From positions 1-52,311 of the forward strand of contig NZ_JAAQTO010000065.1 of assembly GCF_011742165.1 (NCBI RefSeq): a DNA stretch of 52,311 nt, given 5' to 3'. Numbering within the stretch: position 1 is the first letter of the stretch; each line of letters begins with the position of its first letter. The notes beneath the pieces are model-generated. The model was not told the origin of the DNA and searched no databases. It worked only from the letters and a program-made list of their open reading frames with translations. Positions 51,208 through 52,311 of the stretch are shown here, piece by piece. The stretch comes from Billgrantia bachuensis (GTDB lineage: Bacteria > Pseudomonadota > Gammaproteobacteria > Pseudomonadales > Halomonadaceae). The position numbers and the translations under genes were made by a program.

Positions 51208-52066
51208 ATGAGTCAGGATTCCCGCAATACCGAGCACGACATCCAGCGCGATGACGCCCAGGCAGATCCTGCCGCCTGCAAGGACGAACGAGCAGAGGAG
51301 GAGGATCTGGCCGCTGCCTTCGTGCGCGAAACGGAGGTGGTGGAGGAGTCGATCGAGGATGGCAAGAAGGTCAGGCGCAGGGGGATCTACCACGTCGGCC
51401 CTGTTTGCCGGGTTCTTCTCGGTGGTAGCAGGGATCAATGGAGATTTCACCGCGGCAGCGGTGGCCATTTTCATTGCCATGGTGCTCGACGGCCTGGATG
51501 GTCGCGTGGCGCGTCTGACTAATACCCAGAGTGCCTTCGGGGCCGAGTACGACAGCCTTTCCGATATGCTCTCCTTTGGCGTAGCGCCGGCGTTGGTGTC
51601 ATTCACCTGGATTCTCCAGGATATCGGCAAGACTGGCTGGGTCGTGGCCTTTCTCTACGTTGCCTGCGCGGCGCTGCGTCTAGCACGCTTCAATGTGCAG
51701 ATAGGGAGCGTCGACAAGAAGTGGTTCATTGGGCTGCCCAGTCCCTCCGCAGCGGCCTTCGTGGCGGCAAGCGTATGGACTTTTCATAGCTTCGACGCTG
51801 AGGCATTCGGTTTCAAGCTGCTGATGCTGATCGTCGTGGCTGCTGCCGGAGTGCTGATGGTGAGCAATATTCGTTACTACAGCTTCAAGGATGTCGACCT
51901 CAAGGGGCCCGTGCCCTTCGTGGTGCTGCTGGCCATCGTGCTTGGCTTCGTGGTGATTTCGGTCGAACCCTCCGTAATGCTGCTGCTGCTGTTCGGCACC
52001 TATGTAGCTTCCGGGCCGACGCTGGCCGTCATGCGCAAGATGAAGCCTTCACCTCCGGAAGGGTGA
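51208..52066 (+). pseudogene. pssA: pssA, CDP-diacylglycerol-serine O-phosphatidyltransferase, frameshifted
   Basis: The N-terminal part reads in one frame from the ATG at 51208 (MSQDSRNTEHDIQ...) to KKVRRRGIY at about 51390. The rest of the enzyme reads in another frame from TTSALFAGFFSVVAGINGDF to the stop at 52066. The catalytic CDP-alcohol phosphotransferase motif is intact in the second frame (DGLDGRVAR...GAEYDSLSD). The family has about seven more residues, like LLPNLFT, at the junction; the bases there fit a 20-base deletion between two ACC repeats (ATCTACC-ACG remains). PssA starts phosphatidylethanolamine synthesis and is normally essential, so this may be an assembly error. A TAGAAT -10 lies at 51156-51161. 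Confidence 0.85.
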
Positions 52067-52083
52067 ATGTGCCCCCCATGCAG

Positions 52084-52102
52084 CGCCCGCCATGAGCGGG
52101 CG
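52084..52102 (+). terminator. Hairpin after pssA
   Basis: CGCCCGC (52084-52090) pairs with GCGGGCG (52096-52102) around CATGA, followed by TTATCGT. A likely weak terminator 18 bases after the pssA stop. Confidence 0.65.
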
Positions 52103-52130
52103 TTATCGTCTCTGGGGCAGCGTAGATTCG

Positions 52131-52162
52131 TCCACAGGCGCTCGCCTGCGAGCGCCTGTGGA
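52131..52162. repeat. 32-bp near-perfect palindrome
   Basis: TCCACAGGCGCTCGC (52131-52145) and GCGAGCGCCTGTGGA (52148-52162) are exact reverse complements with two bases between them. The right arm runs into TGTGGATAG (52157-52165), one mismatch from the complement of a DnaA box. No T tract follows, so it is not a plain terminator. Confidence 0.85.
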
Positions 52163-52227
52163 TAGCGCTGCCGTCATCGAATCTTCATGAGCTTGCCGTC
52201 ATTCTGAAACTTTTTTACAAGCGGCCC

Positions 52228-52256
52228 TTGCAGAGGCGCGGGGAAAACCGTAAAGT
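52228..52256 (+). promoter_or_regulatory. Strong promoter, probably of an rRNA operon beyond the window
   Basis: TTGCAG (-35, 52228-52233), 17 bases, TAAAGT (-10, 52251-52256), then a GC-rich start region ACGCATCCGCTGCCGG. An AT-rich UP-like stretch, GAAACTTTTTTACAA, lies just upstream. This combination is typical of gammaproteobacterial rrn promoters. No gene follows in the remaining 55 bases, as expected for an rRNA leader. Confidence 0.55.
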
Positions 52257-52311
52257 ACGCATCCGCTGCCGGCGACGGGCAACGTAGCCAGCGGTGGGAA
52301 GAGTGGTAAGT

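Noticed and set aside
1..52311. CRISPR arrays, tRNA genes, insertion sequences and prophage
   Set aside because: No regular spaced repeats, no tRNA cloverleaf, no transposase or integrase reading frames were seen on either strand.

Overview
The window looks like a chromosomal segment of a moderately halophilic gammaproteobacterium of the Halomonas type. GC content is high, the periplasmic proteins are acidic, and the housekeeping order bamD / rluD-pgeF-clpB and ilvI-ilvH / ilvY / ilvC-pssA fits that group. The assignment is inference from protein character and gene order; there is no rRNA gene inside the window to confirm it.

Region 1 (1-15.1 kb) is a complete alcohol-oxidation island built on the cofactor PQQ. 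A class III (glutathione-dependent formaldehyde) dehydrogenase enters from the left edge. The operon pqqA-B-C-D-E-F runs leftwards, with pqqA only 23 codons long. Divergent from it is a XoxF-type quinoprotein alcohol dehydrogenase that carries the extra aspartate (D328) associated with lanthanide use. It is followed by a cytochrome c (xoxG-like), a periplasmic binding protein (xoxJ-like), a small unknown exported protein, a type-I periplasmic binding protein, a beta-propeller protein, and the ATPase and membrane subunit of an ABC-2 type transporter. Two convergent genes for a second cytochrome c and a four-cysteine exported protein close the island. Together they would oxidise an alcohol (plausibly methanol) in the periplasm, pass electrons to cytochrome c, and clear formaldehyde in the cytoplasm. 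The role of the transporter and propeller part is unknown.

Region 2 (15.1-33.4 kb) is mixed accessory and housekeeping: a small membrane protein, an azlCD amino-acid exporter behind a luciferase-like oxidoreductase, a BCCT transporter with an altered substrate cage, an extensin-like protein, a TelA-type protein with a membrane partner, a sensor pair (tandem-domain binding protein plus diguanylate cyclase), a PQQ sugar dehydrogenase homologue lacking expected catalytic residues, an Atg22/UMF1-type MFS transporter, a TauE/SafE permease, an exported MetX-like hydrolase, a retropepsin-like protease, a YihY protein and a nitronate monooxygenase.

Region 3 (33.4-39 kb) has an overlapping pair encoding a FAN1-like VRR-NUC nuclease and an Fe-S (XPD/DinG-type) helicase with a fused Cas4-like N-terminal domain, then several small genes (PLDc_N-like, DUF3565-like, an orphan pseudopilin, a PP0621-like protein).

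Region 4 (39-52.3 kb) is conserved core: nadE, bamD, rluD, pgeF, clpB behind a heat-shock-type promoter, ilvI-ilvH behind a long structured leader, ilvY divergent from ilvC, and pssA, which is broken by an apparent 20-base deletion. The last 180 bases hold a 32-bp palindrome and a strong promoter with the look of an rRNA operon promoter, so an rrn operon probably begins just beyond the right edge.
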